Source: Acinetobacter sp. ANC 3832 (GTDB lineage Bacteria > Pseudomonadota > Gammaproteobacteria > Pseudomonadales > Moraxellaceae). Taken from it: DNA of 64,000 nt. Numbering within the stretch: position 1 is the stretch's first letter; every line of letters begins with the position of its first letter. The notes under the pieces were generated by a model. That model made no database searches. It had not been told where the DNA came from and was given only the letters and a program-made list of their open reading frames with translations. The translations under genes were made by a program, and so were the position numbers. Shown piece after piece: positions 8,225 to 18,314 of this stretch. The stretch lies in assembly GCF_002135415.1 (NCBI RefSeq), contig NZ_NEGJ01000002.1, positions 310,001 through 374,000 of the forward strand, given 5' to 3'.

Positions 8225-9928
8225 TTAGTGTTCTAGATGCAACATTTTTAATTGCACATTCACCTGACCATTGAATTGGTTTTTATCCAGTTCATAAACA
8301 ATACGCACAGAACTTTGTTGAGGATCAAAATCAAATTTATCTGCTGCGTTAAAAGCAATTGCCTCTACAGACTGTCCTGTATCTAAAGCTAATTTTAATT
8401 TTAAATGAATTTCTTTTAACCATCGATAATCTAAAACTTTAAATCGCCCTTCAAAAATTGGGGCAGGAAATTTTTGCCCCCAAGGCCCCAATTGTTCAAT
8501 CATATCTACTGTGGTTAATGTAAACGCTTGATGTGCTAATTCACCATCTGTCCACAAAGTTGCTTGGAATAACTCTTCATCCATATTTTGAATGAGTTGA
8601 GTAAAGGCAGAATTAAATTCTTCAAAATGCTCTTTTTTGAGGGTTAATCCTGCCGCCACTGCATGCCCACCAAAATGACTGACCAAATGCGGAGATTGTT
8701 CAGCGACTTTTTCAATACAGTCTCGAATATGAATACCATCAATTGAACGTGCGGAACCTTTGATATGAATGCCATCTTGATCAGCCGCAAAGACAATACT
8801 TGGACGATGAAATTGTTCCTTTAAACGCCCTGCAACAATCCCAATCACCCCTTGATGCCAATGCTCATCAAACATCACCAAAGCAGCAGGTAAATGATCT
8901 TGATCTAATTTTAAGTTTTCTAATTCAGACAATGCTTCCTGTTTCATCTGATTTTCAACCTGACGACGTTCTAAATTTAAATCATTCAGTTGACGCGCCA
9001 AGGGATAAGCGACTTGCATATCCACAGCCAATAGACATTCAATACCAATGTCCATGGTTTCCATACGCCCTGCGGCATTAATGCGTGGACCCAGTACAAA
9101 GCCTAAATCTTGTGCTTTTAATTCTGCAGGATCTCGTCCCGCAATGTCCAATAAAGCGCTAATTCCAGCTCGGCATTGGTTTTGTTGGATACGTTTTAAA
9201 CCCGAATCGACCAGAATACGGTTGTTATAATCCAAACTTGCCACATCTGCATAAGTCCCTAAAGCCACAAGATCAAGATATTGCACAACTTTCGATCCTG
9301 ATTTTCCTTGCTTAGCTCGATGACTCGATAAATTGGCCAATAGATAAAAAGCAACCCCGACTCCAGCCAACGCTTTACTTGGAAACTCACAACCCAATTG
9401 ATTTGGATTAACCACGGCTTCAGCTTTTGGCGTTTCTTTGGTTGTTAGGTGGTGATCAGTAATAATCACCTGCATGCCATGTAACTGTGCTTGCTCGACA
9501 CCTGCATGACTGGAAATACCGTTATCGACTGTAATCAATAGATCAGGCTGATAGCTTGTAAAAGCTAAATCTGCAATTTTTGGTGTTAATCCATAACCAT
9601 ATTTAAAACGATCTGGAACCAAATATTCAACATTTGCACCCATATCTCTCAGCGCTAAGATCATCAGTGCAGTACTGGTTGCTCCATCTGCATCATAATC
9701 ACCAACAATCACGATTTTTTTTTGCTGATCAATTGCCGTATCTATAATTTGAATCGCTTGATCTAAGCCTTTCATTTTCGGTGCAAGCAGATATTTAAGC
9801 TTTAAATCTAACTCTTGTTCTGACTCTACTCCACGGCGTGCCAAAATTTCAGCAACAAATGTAGACACCCTCTGAAAATGCTCTGGGCGTGTGATAAGTG
9901 GTCGCTGTTTAATTTGAATATTTGGCAT
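8225..9928 (-). CDS. recJ: Single-stranded-DNA-specific 5'-3' exonuclease RecJ
   Basis: Exonuclease acting in RecF-pathway recombination, base-excision and mismatch repair. The 567 residues show the DHH phosphoesterase motifs: G-D-Y-D-A-D-G near 76-82, T-V-D-N-G near 143-147, and T-D-H-H near 157-160. The C-terminal DHHA1 motif S-H-F-G-G-H-A-V-A-A-G follows, and the OB-fold tail is present. The length agrees with E. coli RecJ (577). The ATG directly abuts the stop of pdxH, so the two are translated from one message. Confidence 0.96.
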   Translation of the reverse strand: MPNIQIKQRPLITRPEHFQRVSTFVAEILARRGVESEQELDLKLKYLLAPKMKGLDQAIQIIDTAIDQQKKIVIVGDYDADGATSTALMILALRDMGANVEYLVPDRFKYGYGLTPKIADLAFTSYQPDLLITVDNGISSHAGVEQAQLHGMQVIITDHHLTTKETPKAEAVVNPNQLGCEFPSKALAGVGVAFYLLANLSSHRAKQGKSGSKVVQYLDLVALGTYADVASLDYNNRILVDSGLKRIQQNQCRAGISALLDIAGRDPAELKAQDLGFVLGPRINAAGRMETMDIGIECLLAVDMQVAYPLARQLNDLNLERRQVENQMKQEALSELENLKLDQDHLPAALVMFDEHWHQGVIGIVAGRLKEQFHRPSIVFAADQDGIHIKGSARSIDGIHIRDCIEKVAEQSPHLVSHFGGHAVAAGLTLKKEHFEEFNSAFTQLIQNMDEELFQATLWTDGELAHQAFTLTTVDMIEQLGPWGQKFPAPIFEGRFKVLDYRWLKEIHLKLKLALDTGQSVEAIAFNAADKFDFDPQQSSVRIVYELDKNQFNGQVNVQLKMLHLEH

Positions 9929-10585
9929 TTAAGGCATCAAACGCTGTAAAGTCCATCTTCCATTTAGTTTTTCATAACTCAAACGATCATGTAAACGGTT
10001 TGGCCGACCTTGCCAAAATTCATAATGCATTGGTTCTAAACGATATCCACCCCAAAATTCAGGTTTTTCCAATTCTGTATTTGACTCGACACGATCATGC
10101 AACTCTTGAAAGTGTTGTTGAAGTAATTCACGACTTTCTATTACACCACTTTGTGGTGTACTAATATGTGCAGCAATTTGGCTATCACGCGGACGTTTAT
10201 GATAATAATCCGTCGATTCTTCTAAAGAAATTTTAGCAACATGACCACCAATACGAATCTGACGCTCTAATTCAGGCCAATAAAACAAAAATTCTGCATA
10301 AGGATTCACAGCTAAATCTAAGCCTTTTTGACTATCATAATTGGTATAGAAGTCATAACCTGCTTCTGTCGCACCACGTAATAATACAGTGCGTACATGT
10401 GGTCGTCCCTGTGCATCGGCTGTTGCCAATGACATGGCATAGGGTTCATGTAGCTTTGCTTCTAAAGCAAGATTAAACCAAACAAGAAACTGTTGATGTG
10501 GATCGGCATCCACTTGTTCTTCATGCAGTTCATCTTTTTCATAAGTCAGGCGTAACTCACTTAAATCTTTAATTACATCACTCAT
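9929..10585 (-). CDS. pdxH: Pyridoxamine 5'-phosphate oxidase
   Basis: FMN enzyme that oxidises pyridoxine or pyridoxamine 5'-phosphate to pyridoxal 5'-phosphate, the last step of vitamin B6 salvage and synthesis. The 218 residues match the family (E. coli 218). Visible motifs include R-T-V-L-L-R, F-Y-T-N-Y-D-S-Q-K-G for FMN binding, and the C-terminal F-W-Q-G-R-P-N-R-L-H-D-R for substrate phosphate. The gene leads recJ with no gap. Confidence 0.97.
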   Translation of the reverse strand: MSDVIKDLSELRLTYEKDELHEEQVDADPHQQFLVWFNLALEAKLHEPYAMSLATADAQGRPHVRTVLLRGATEAGYDFYTNYDSQKGLDLAVNPYAEFLFYWPELERQIRIGGHVAKISLEESTDYYHKRPRDSQIAAHISTPQSGVIESRELLQQHFQELHDRVESNTELEKPEFWGGYRLEPMHYEFWQGRPNRLHDRLSYEKLNGRWTLQRLMP

Positions 10586-10692
10586 GAAACCCTATCCTTA
10601 AAATATCTAAATCAAAACTTCTTTCATAAAGCCTTTTAAGCGCTCTTTAAAGAAAAATAAAGAAGCAATTAATCCTTATACAATATGTTTGA

Positions 10693-12027
10693 TTAAGCAA
10701 TTGTTTGTTGACGTACAGCATCTGCCAATTGATTGGCCAATGTCGTGACTTCTTGTAAATCATCACCTTCAACCATCACGCGAATGATCGGTTCAGTACC
10801 TGATTTACGAATCAATATCCGTCCACGACCTTTCAATTGCGCTTCAGCTTGATCAAACTGACTCACTAAAGCATGAACTGCAAAGGGATCAAACATTTGT
10901 TCTAATCGTACGTTGACCAGCACGTTTGGAAATAATTTAAAATCACTGATCAATTCATCTAAAGCTTTATCTTGCTCAACCATCACGGTTAATACTTGTA
11001 ATGCCGCAATAATGGCATCGCCTGTGGTACTTTTATCTAAAGTCAAAATATGACCTGATGGCTCACCACCAATCACCCACGAATGTTCATCTAGGCTTTG
11101 TAATACATAACGGTCACCCACATTAGCGCGTACAAAAGGAACTTGTGCTTTTTCCAAAGCCAACTCCAAAGCCATATTACTCATGACCGTACCGACAATT
11201 CCCTCTGGCTTATGCTTCGCTTGAGTTGCTAGAATATATAAAATATGGTCACCATCGACCAAACGACCCTGACGATCGACCAGAACCACACGGTCTGCAT
11301 CACCATCAAAGGCAATGCCTAAATCAGCTTCATGTTCAACCACTGCTTTCTGTAAGTGTTCAGGATGAGTTGAACCACAATTTTCATTAATATTTAAACC
11401 ATTCGGTTCAGCATTTAATACAACAACCTTTGCACCTAACTCACGAAATACAGATGGACCTACACCATAGGCAGCACCATTCGCACAATCGACCACGATT
11501 TTTAAATGGCGTAAGTTAAAGTGGTAAGGAAAGGTTGATTTGCAAAATTCGATATAACGACCATTGGCATCATTTACACGAACACTTTTACCCAAATTAG
11601 CGGTGTCATCAATTACGATGTCTTTTTCTAATTCTTGGTTAATCGCATCTTGCACAGCTTCAGGTAATTTCTTACCTTCATCTGAGAAAAATTTAATACC
11701 ATTATCAAAGTAAGGGTTATGTGAAGCCGAAATCACAATCCCTAAATTGGCATGTAAAGCACGGGTTAAATGAGCAATTGCAGGTGTTGGCAATGGTCCT
11801 AACAGATGTACATAGACACCTGCCGCATTTAAACCTGCCTGTAAAGCGGCTTCTAAAATATAGCCTGAAAGACGGGTATCTTTACCCAATACAACAATCG
11901 GTTTGGACTTCGGACTTAATTGTTTTAATACTTTGCCTGCTGCGAATCCTAATTTAAGTGCAAATTCAGGAGTAATTGGCAATTCACCAAATTTACCGCG
12001 AATACCATCTGTACCAAAATAACTCAT
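10693..12027 (-). CDS. glmM: Phosphoglucosamine mutase
   Basis: Converts glucosamine-6-phosphate to glucosamine-1-phosphate on the way to UDP-GlcNAc for peptidoglycan and lipid A. The catalytic serine is Ser102 in I-S-A-S-H-N-P. The metal loop is D-G-D-A-D-R, the sugar loop G-E-P-S-G-H and the phosphate loop R-K-S-G-T-E-P. The 444 residues fit the family (E. coli 445). It stands alone, with about 107 bases to pdxH. Confidence 0.97.
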   Translation of the reverse strand: MSYFGTDGIRGKFGELPITPEFALKLGFAAGKVLKQLSPKSKPIVVLGKDTRLSGYILEAALQAGLNAAGVYVHLLGPLPTPAIAHLTRALHANLGIVISASHNPYFDNGIKFFSDEGKKLPEAVQDAINQELEKDIVIDDTANLGKSVRVNDANGRYIEFCKSTFPYHFNLRHLKIVVDCANGAAYGVGPSVFRELGAKVVVLNAEPNGLNINENCGSTHPEHLQKAVVEHEADLGIAFDGDADRVVLVDRQGRLVDGDHILYILATQAKHKPEGIVGTVMSNMALELALEKAQVPFVRANVGDRYVLQSLDEHSWVIGGEPSGHILTLDKSTTGDAIIAALQVLTVMVEQDKALDELISDFKLFPNVLVNVRLEQMFDPFAVHALVSQFDQAEAQLKGRGRILIRKSGTEPIIRVMVEGDDLQEVTTLANQLADAVRQQTIA

Positions 12028-12094
12028 TTTTTACCCACTTTATTATCGTGTTGTTTAACAGTATCTATTCCTTGAGTCTACTTTACACCAAAAT

Positions 12095-12126
12095 AAAAAA
12101 GCCGTCATAAACTGACGGCTTTTTTC
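12095..12126. terminator. Rho-independent terminator after guaB
   Basis: AAAAAAGCCGTCA and TGACGGCTTTTTT form a 13-bp stem with a five-base loop, just downstream of the guaB stop on the minus strand. Confidence 0.9.
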
Positions 12127-12145
12127 ACTCAAACTTTACTAAAGA

Positions 12146-13940
<1,795 letters not shown>

Positions 13941-14306
13941 TTAAACTACCTGATCATAACCATCATCATTGCTTGGAACAGCAGGATCAATTTCAATTAA
14001 AGGAATTAAGCCATGCGCTGTACGCGCTTTATGGCATTGTGAATCAGCGACCTGCACTTCTTTGCATGAAGAACTGCGCTGTTCATAAATTTGGCAACTG
14101 GCAAACTCACCAATTTTACCTTCTAATGCAATACATCTCGACTGAGCTTGATTGGTACCTTTCATACAAGAATATACAGGCGTTAAAACTTCAAGCATTT
14201 CATTGGGAATCATTTCACCTTCTGCCCAATAAAATGAGACTCGAAAATGAGCACAACATGCCCCACAACTTAAACACGCATCCTGCGTCGCGATTTGGGA
14301 CAACAT
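13941..14306 (-). CDS. YkgJ-family cysteine-cluster protein
   Basis: The 121-residue protein has the CxxCxxCC-type cluster near its start (A-C-L-S-C-G-A-C-C-A-H-F). Further cysteines follow at about 47, 58, 71, 81 and 91, as in the YkgJ/UPF0153 family thought to bind zinc or an iron-sulfur centre. The function is not established. It follows the MBL-fold gene by 85 bases on the same strand. Confidence 0.8.
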   Translation of the reverse strand: MLSQIATQDACLSCGACCAHFRVSFYWAEGEMIPNEMLEVLTPVYSCMKGTNQAQSRCIALEGKIGEFASCQIYEQRSSSCKEVQVADSQCHKARTAHGLIPLIEIDPAVPSNDDGYDQVV

Positions 14307-14391
14307 TTTTTAAAATTCTCGTTATCAATATTTTACTTTTGAGAATCCTAAAAAAAGTTGCGATTAAACTCAATATATTTTTGTGACTGGC

Positions 14392-15189
14392 TTATTCAGG
14401 ACAGGTAAAAATAGATTGATCCATTAAATCAATCCCGCACTCTAGCGTTTCAATCCAATCTAAAAACTGATTAATCTGTACCTTCCCTATAAATGGTGTG
14501 CCGTGTTGTGGAACAATCATTTCAATGTCCATACCCCGTACCATCTTCACCCATAAGCGAATGACTTTGTTGGAACACATATAACGCTGATGAAAACCTT
14601 TCATCTTTGGAATATGTGCCTCAAAATCGTCTAAAGATGCAGATGCTTCATCAACAATTGAAGCCCCCATATCTCCAGAAAATAAAATTTTTGCAATTGG
14701 ATCATAAAACTGAAAATTACCGACTGAATGTAAAAAATGAGCAGGTACAACAATAATTCTAGATTCACCTAAAGAAATCACACCACCTTGATCTGGTAAT
14801 TCAATTAATCGCTCTAACCAACCACCTTTCATTCGATCGCTCATAAAAGCAGAATTTAAATGGGGTAAAAAGCGGGCCCATAATTTTGATGCCACCACTT
14901 TTGCATCGGTATAAACCAACCAACGTGGCATAGAAGTAATAATGTCAGGATCTTGGTGCGAAGCCATCACATAGTCTAAATTCTGCAATCGTGTATAGCG
15001 ATTCAATTCCATGGTTAACGGAACATAGGTTAAATCACCCCCTGGATCTAAAACAGCTGCACGCTCATGATCTAAAATGAGAAACTGATTTGCCTGTACA
15101 CCTTCGCCTTTTACCAAACTGGTAAAACTAATGCATTTGTGTGTACCATTATCAAATAAAACCTGTGATGTTGTACGATCTAAAGCCAT
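14392..15189 (-). CDS. MBL-fold metallo-hydrolase, oxygen-binding di-iron type
   Basis: A 265-residue metallo-beta-lactamase-fold protein. It has S-H-Q-D-P-D in place of the usual HxHxDH, then P-A-H-F-L-H-S, F-S-G-D-M-G-A and V-P-Q-H-G-T-P. This is the pattern of the di-iron domain in flavodiiron proteins (ODP family), here without a flavodoxin domain. An oxygen or nitric oxide related role is possible, but the substrate is unknown. It probably forms a transcription unit with the YkgJ-like gene downstream. Confidence 0.75.
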   Translation of the reverse strand: MALDRTTSQVLFDNGTHKCISFTSLVKGEGVQANQFLILDHERAAVLDPGGDLTYVPLTMELNRYTRLQNLDYVMASHQDPDIITSMPRWLVYTDAKVVASKLWARFLPHLNSAFMSDRMKGGWLERLIELPDQGGVISLGESRIIVVPAHFLHSVGNFQFYDPIAKILFSGDMGASIVDEASASLDDFEAHIPKMKGFHQRYMCSNKVIRLWVKMVRGMDIEMIVPQHGTPFIGKVQINQFLDWIETLECGIDLMDQSIFTCPE

Positions 15190-15323
15190 ACCAAAAACCC
15201 CAAAAATACTTTTTAAAATAAAACTTTACTTATTCCCTATAACATATAAGGATTTCTTCAGGCTTACAATAAATATACACATAAAGTTGAATAAGAATTT
15301 CGTGAGTTATGCCATGAATCACA

Positions 15324-15354
15324 ATAAAAAAAAGCCTGACATAACGTCAGGCTT
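15324..15354 (-). terminator. Rho-independent terminator of the GDT1-family gene
   Basis: AAGCCTGAC (15332-15340) and GTCAGGCTT (15346-15354) form a nine-bp stem, followed on the minus strand by a run of seven T. Confidence 0.85.
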
Positions 15355-15376
15355 AAAAGATTTAAATTGCGTCTAC

Positions 15377-15952
15377 TTAAAAGAAATAATGTTGTACTAA
15401 AGCACTTACACCAATGATCAAGAAGATTAAAGCACCAATTTTATGAATGAGTGAAATTGGTAATTTATCTGCTAATTTATTGCCAATGAAAACAGCAGGT
15501 GCATTCACCAACATAATTCCAAGTGTTGTGCCTAATGTTACCCAACCGATGCTGTCATAACGCGCAGCCAAAGCCACAGTGGCAATTTGGGTCTTATCAC
15601 CAATTTCAGCAAGGAAGAACAAAACAAAAGTTGCACCAAAAACCCCATATTTTTGCCACTTATTAATACTATCGGTTTCATCATCCAATTCATCTGGAAT
15701 CAACATCCAAGCCGCCATTGCAATAAAGCCAAGAGATACAATCCAAAGCAAAACAGTAGGACTCAGTACGGTGGTAATCCATTGCCCCAAGAGCGCTGAA
15801 ACACCGTGATTAATCACAGTGGCAAAGAAAATAGCAAAAAGTATCGGAACAGGTTTACGGAAACGTGCAGCAAGGAGTAATGCGAGGAGCTGTGTCTTAT
15901 CACCCATTTCAGAAAGGGCGACGACAACAAGAGAAATAAGAAAGACATTCAT
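15377..15952 (-). CDS. TMEM165/GDT1 (UPF0016) family membrane transporter
   Basis: A 191-residue inner-membrane protein with six hydrophobic segments in two homologous halves. Each half carries the family signature E-x-G-D-K-T-Q (E-M-G-D-K-T-Q near residue 15, E-I-G-D-K-T-Q near 116), which lines the cation path. Family members move Mn2+ or Ca2+ against protons. A Mn2+-export role is likely because the leader carries a probable yybP-ykoY riboswitch. Transcription ends at the terminator at 15324-15354. Confidence 0.9.
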   Translation of the reverse strand: MNVFLISLVVVALSEMGDKTQLLALLLAARFRKPVPILFAIFFATVINHGVSALLGQWITTVLSPTVLLWIVSLGFIAMAAWMLIPDELDDETDSINKWQKYGVFGATFVLFFLAEIGDKTQIATVALAARYDSIGWVTLGTTLGIMLVNAPAVFIGNKLADKLPISLIHKIGALIFLIIGVSALVQHYFF

Positions 15953-15965
15953 AAGGTGTTTCTCA

Positions 15966-16006
15966 GGCTAGCAATTTTTACCGATGACTTACCCCTCCTG
16001 CTAGCC
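15966..16006 (-). promoter_or_regulatory. Leader hairpin between riboswitch and GDT1-family start
   Basis: Perfect eight-bp arms GGCTAGCA and TGCTAGCC enclose a 25-base loop. On the transcript the 5' arm runs into GGAGGGG. The hairpin ends about 14 bases before the ATG. It may be part of the riboswitch expression platform. The pairing is seen; the role is inferred. Confidence 0.5.
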
Positions 16007-16047
16007 TAAATGAATAAAGTTAAATGCTTTACTCAATGCGGAGTGAT

Positions 16048-16200
16048 AAATCAAAGGTCTTGCCAACAAAAGATAACTGAACAAAGTGAAGATTCAGTTA
16101 AATTGGTTCTTTGCTATGATGACCATGTTCTGTTGAACAATTATGTTGATCATCACCTATTCACGTTGAAAACGTGAATAGCGGCTACTCCCCAATGAAG
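16048..16200 (-). ncRNA. yybP-ykoY (Mn2+) riboswitch candidate
   Basis: Read on the minus strand, the leader contains the conserved 5' element GGGGAGTAGCCG (16193-16182). A perfect 11-bp hairpin with a GAA loop follows (16181-16157), and the 3' element GGCAAGACCTTTGA lies at about 16064-16051. These two conserved blocks are the hallmark of the yybP-ykoY class, known to sense Mn2+ and to control UPF0016, MntP and P-type ATPase genes. It sits about 100 bases before a UPF0016 gene, which is one of its typical partners. Confidence 0.85.
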
Positions 16201-16279
16201 TGTATGCTGAGTTTAAATGGCTTTAGCCTGCTTTTCAATCTCATTTATCTTAAAGTTTATCTTGAAACAAAAAAATAGA

Positions 16280-16316
16280 CGACTAAAAATAATAAACCTC
16301 GCCGAAGCGAGGTTTT
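16280..16316 (-). terminator. Rho-independent terminator of aceEF
   Basis: AAACCTCGC (16294-16302) and GCGAGGTTT (16307-16315) pair around a four-base loop. An AT-rich tail rich in T follows on the minus strand. Confidence 0.8.
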
Positions 16317-16331
16317 CAATACAGCTTAAAC

Positions 16332-18311
16332 TTAAAGCAAAATATTACGAATATCAGCCAAAAGCTTGGTTAATTTATTGCTAAAACGGGCTGCATCAGC
16401 ACCATTAATGACACGGTGATCATAAGACAATGACAATGGCAACATTAAGCGCGGTTCAAACTCTTGACCATTCCATACAGGTTGCATAGTTGCAGGCGAA
16501 ATACCTAAGATAGCTACTTGAGGCCAGTTTACCAAAGGGGTAAATGCTGTACCACCAATTGAACCTAAGCTGGTAATGGTAAAGTTTGCACCTTGTAAGT
16601 CTTTCGGAGAAAGTTTCTTTTCACGTGCTTTTTTACTTAACTCACCCAATTCAATCGCAATTTGCTTAATTGATTTTTGATCAGGATTGCGTAGTACAGG
16701 AACAGTTAAACCATCTGGTGTTGCAACAGCAATCCCTATATGAATTTCGTTACGTAGCAATACACCTTTCTGATCATCAGCCAAATGACCCGCAAAATAT
16801 GGTTCTTCTTTCAATAAGAATGCGAGCGCTTTCGCAATGAAAGCGAGAATAGTCAAACTCACACCCTGCTGTTTAAAGCCAGCTTTAAGTTCACCACGCC
16901 AAGCTTCAAGCTCAGTAATATCGGCAAGATCAAACTGAGTCACTTGAGGGATGAAGTTATTCAATGACAACTGCGGTACAGACACTTGCTGTAAGCGCGT
17001 CATTGCTTTCACTTCACCACCACCAAATGCATTGAAATCTGGTAATGCAGGTAAACCTGAAACAACTGCTGATGCACTTGCAGTAGGTGCAACTTGTGGT
17101 GCAGTTAAACGTGTTTTCACATAAGCAAAAACATCATCTTTAATCACACGTTCATACGAACCTGATGCTTTCACATTGGAAAGTACCACACCCAGTTCAC
17201 GCGCAAGTTTACGTACCGCAGGTCCTGCATACACTTTTGCATTTTCGGCTTCTTGCGCTTTCGTTAGTTTATCCGAACCCGCTTGAGCCGCTACTGGTGC
17301 TGATTTTTCAACTTGAGTCGTCGTTGGAGCTGACTGAGTTTCAACTTTCGTAGGCTCAGATTTTGTAACAGGTGCTTGCGCAGGTGCAGATTGACCTTCA
17401 GCTTCAATCGTGACCAATGCTGTCCCTTGAGAAACAGACTGATTTAACTCAACGTGAATAGCTTTAATCACACCTGCAACAGAACTTGGTACTTCAACCG
17501 AAGCTTTGTCCGATTCAGCAACACATAAGCTTTGATCTTTCTCTACACGGTCGCCAACGCTGACTAAAATTTCAGAAATCGTGGCTTTATCAACACCTAA
17601 ATCTGGAATAGTCACTTCGACTGAACCTGATTGAGTGGTTGCTGATTCTGCTTTTGCTGTAGAAGGCGTAGTTGATGCAACAACAGGTGCTGAATCAACT
17701 TTTGCTTCTGCAATGTTAGATGCAGGAGCAGCAGAAGTGGTTTTGACTGTAATCAAAACAACACCTTCTTTAACGCTATCCCCTTCTTTAACAACTACAC
17801 TTTCCACAATTCCTGCAACAGAACTCGGGACTTCTACGGTCGCTTTGTCAGATTCAACAACAACAATGCTGTCATCAACCGCAATTTCATCACCGACTTT
17901 AACTAAGATTTCACCAACCAATGCTTTTTCGACACCAATATCAGGCACTTTCACATCAACACTTTGGGTTGATGTTGCAACGGCTGGTGTAGATGCTTTT
18001 TCTTCAACTACAGGTTTTATCTCAGTCGTCTCAGGCTGTGCAACAGATTCAGCTTTTGCTTCAGCTTCTGGAGTTACATCAGATTCTGCTGATTCAACTT
18101 CAATCAGCACCTGACCTTCTGAAACTTCATCACCTTCTGAAACAGCAATACTTTTGACTACACCTGCCGAAGTGCTAGGCACTTCAACAGAAGCTTTATC
18201 AGATTCAAGCAGAACAATACTGTCATCAACCGAAATACGATCACCCACTTTCACTAAAATCTCAGCGACAGTGGCTTTATCAACACCAATATCAGGAGTT
18301 TTAATTTGCAT
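16332..18311 (-). CDS. aceF: Dihydrolipoamide acetyltransferase, E2 of pyruvate dehydrogenase
   Basis: Core of the pyruvate dehydrogenase complex, passing the acetyl group from lipoamide to CoA. Three lipoyl domains are visible, with the lipoylated lysine in D-K-A at about residues 39, 156 and 269, joined by Ala/Pro/Thr-rich linkers. An E3/E1-binding domain follows at about 359-400, then the catalytic domain ending S-L-S-Y-D-H-R-V-I-N-G-A-D. The catalytic His is about residue 632. The usual DHRxxDG Asp is Asn here, as known for the Azotobacter vinelandii enzyme. The 659 residues fit a three-lipoyl E2. The ATG lies three bases after the aceE stop. Confidence 0.97.
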   Translation of the reverse strand: MQIKTPDIGVDKATVAEILVKVGDRISVDDSIVLLESDKASVEVPSTSAGVVKSIAVSEGDEVSEGQVLIEVESAESDVTPEAEAKAESVAQPETTEIKPVVEEKASTPAVATSTQSVDVKVPDIGVEKALVGEILVKVGDEIAVDDSIVVVESDKATVEVPSSVAGIVESVVVKEGDSVKEGVVLITVKTTSAAPASNIAEAKVDSAPVVASTTPSTAKAESATTQSGSVEVTIPDLGVDKATISEILVSVGDRVEKDQSLCVAESDKASVEVPSSVAGVIKAIHVELNQSVSQGTALVTIEAEGQSAPAQAPVTKSEPTKVETQSAPTTTQVEKSAPVAAQAGSDKLTKAQEAENAKVYAGPAVRKLARELGVVLSNVKASGSYERVIKDDVFAYVKTRLTAPQVAPTASASAVVSGLPALPDFNAFGGGEVKAMTRLQQVSVPQLSLNNFIPQVTQFDLADITELEAWRGELKAGFKQQGVSLTILAFIAKALAFLLKEEPYFAGHLADDQKGVLLRNEIHIGIAVATPDGLTVPVLRNPDQKSIKQIAIELGELSKKAREKKLSPKDLQGANFTITSLGSIGGTAFTPLVNWPQVAILGISPATMQPVWNGQEFEPRLMLPLSLSYDHRVINGADAARFSNKLTKLLADIRNILL

Positions 18312-18314
18312 TAT

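Noticed and set aside
17635..18114. Long Ser/Thr-rich open frame antisense to aceF
   Set aside because: It mirrors the repetitive lipoyl-domain and Ala/Pro linker coding of aceF; it has no ribosome site and its composition follows from the codons on the other strand.
16344..18311. Internal repeats in aceF considered as a DNA repeat element
   Set aside because: They are the three homologous lipoyl domains of one protein, not a mobile or CRISPR-like repeat.
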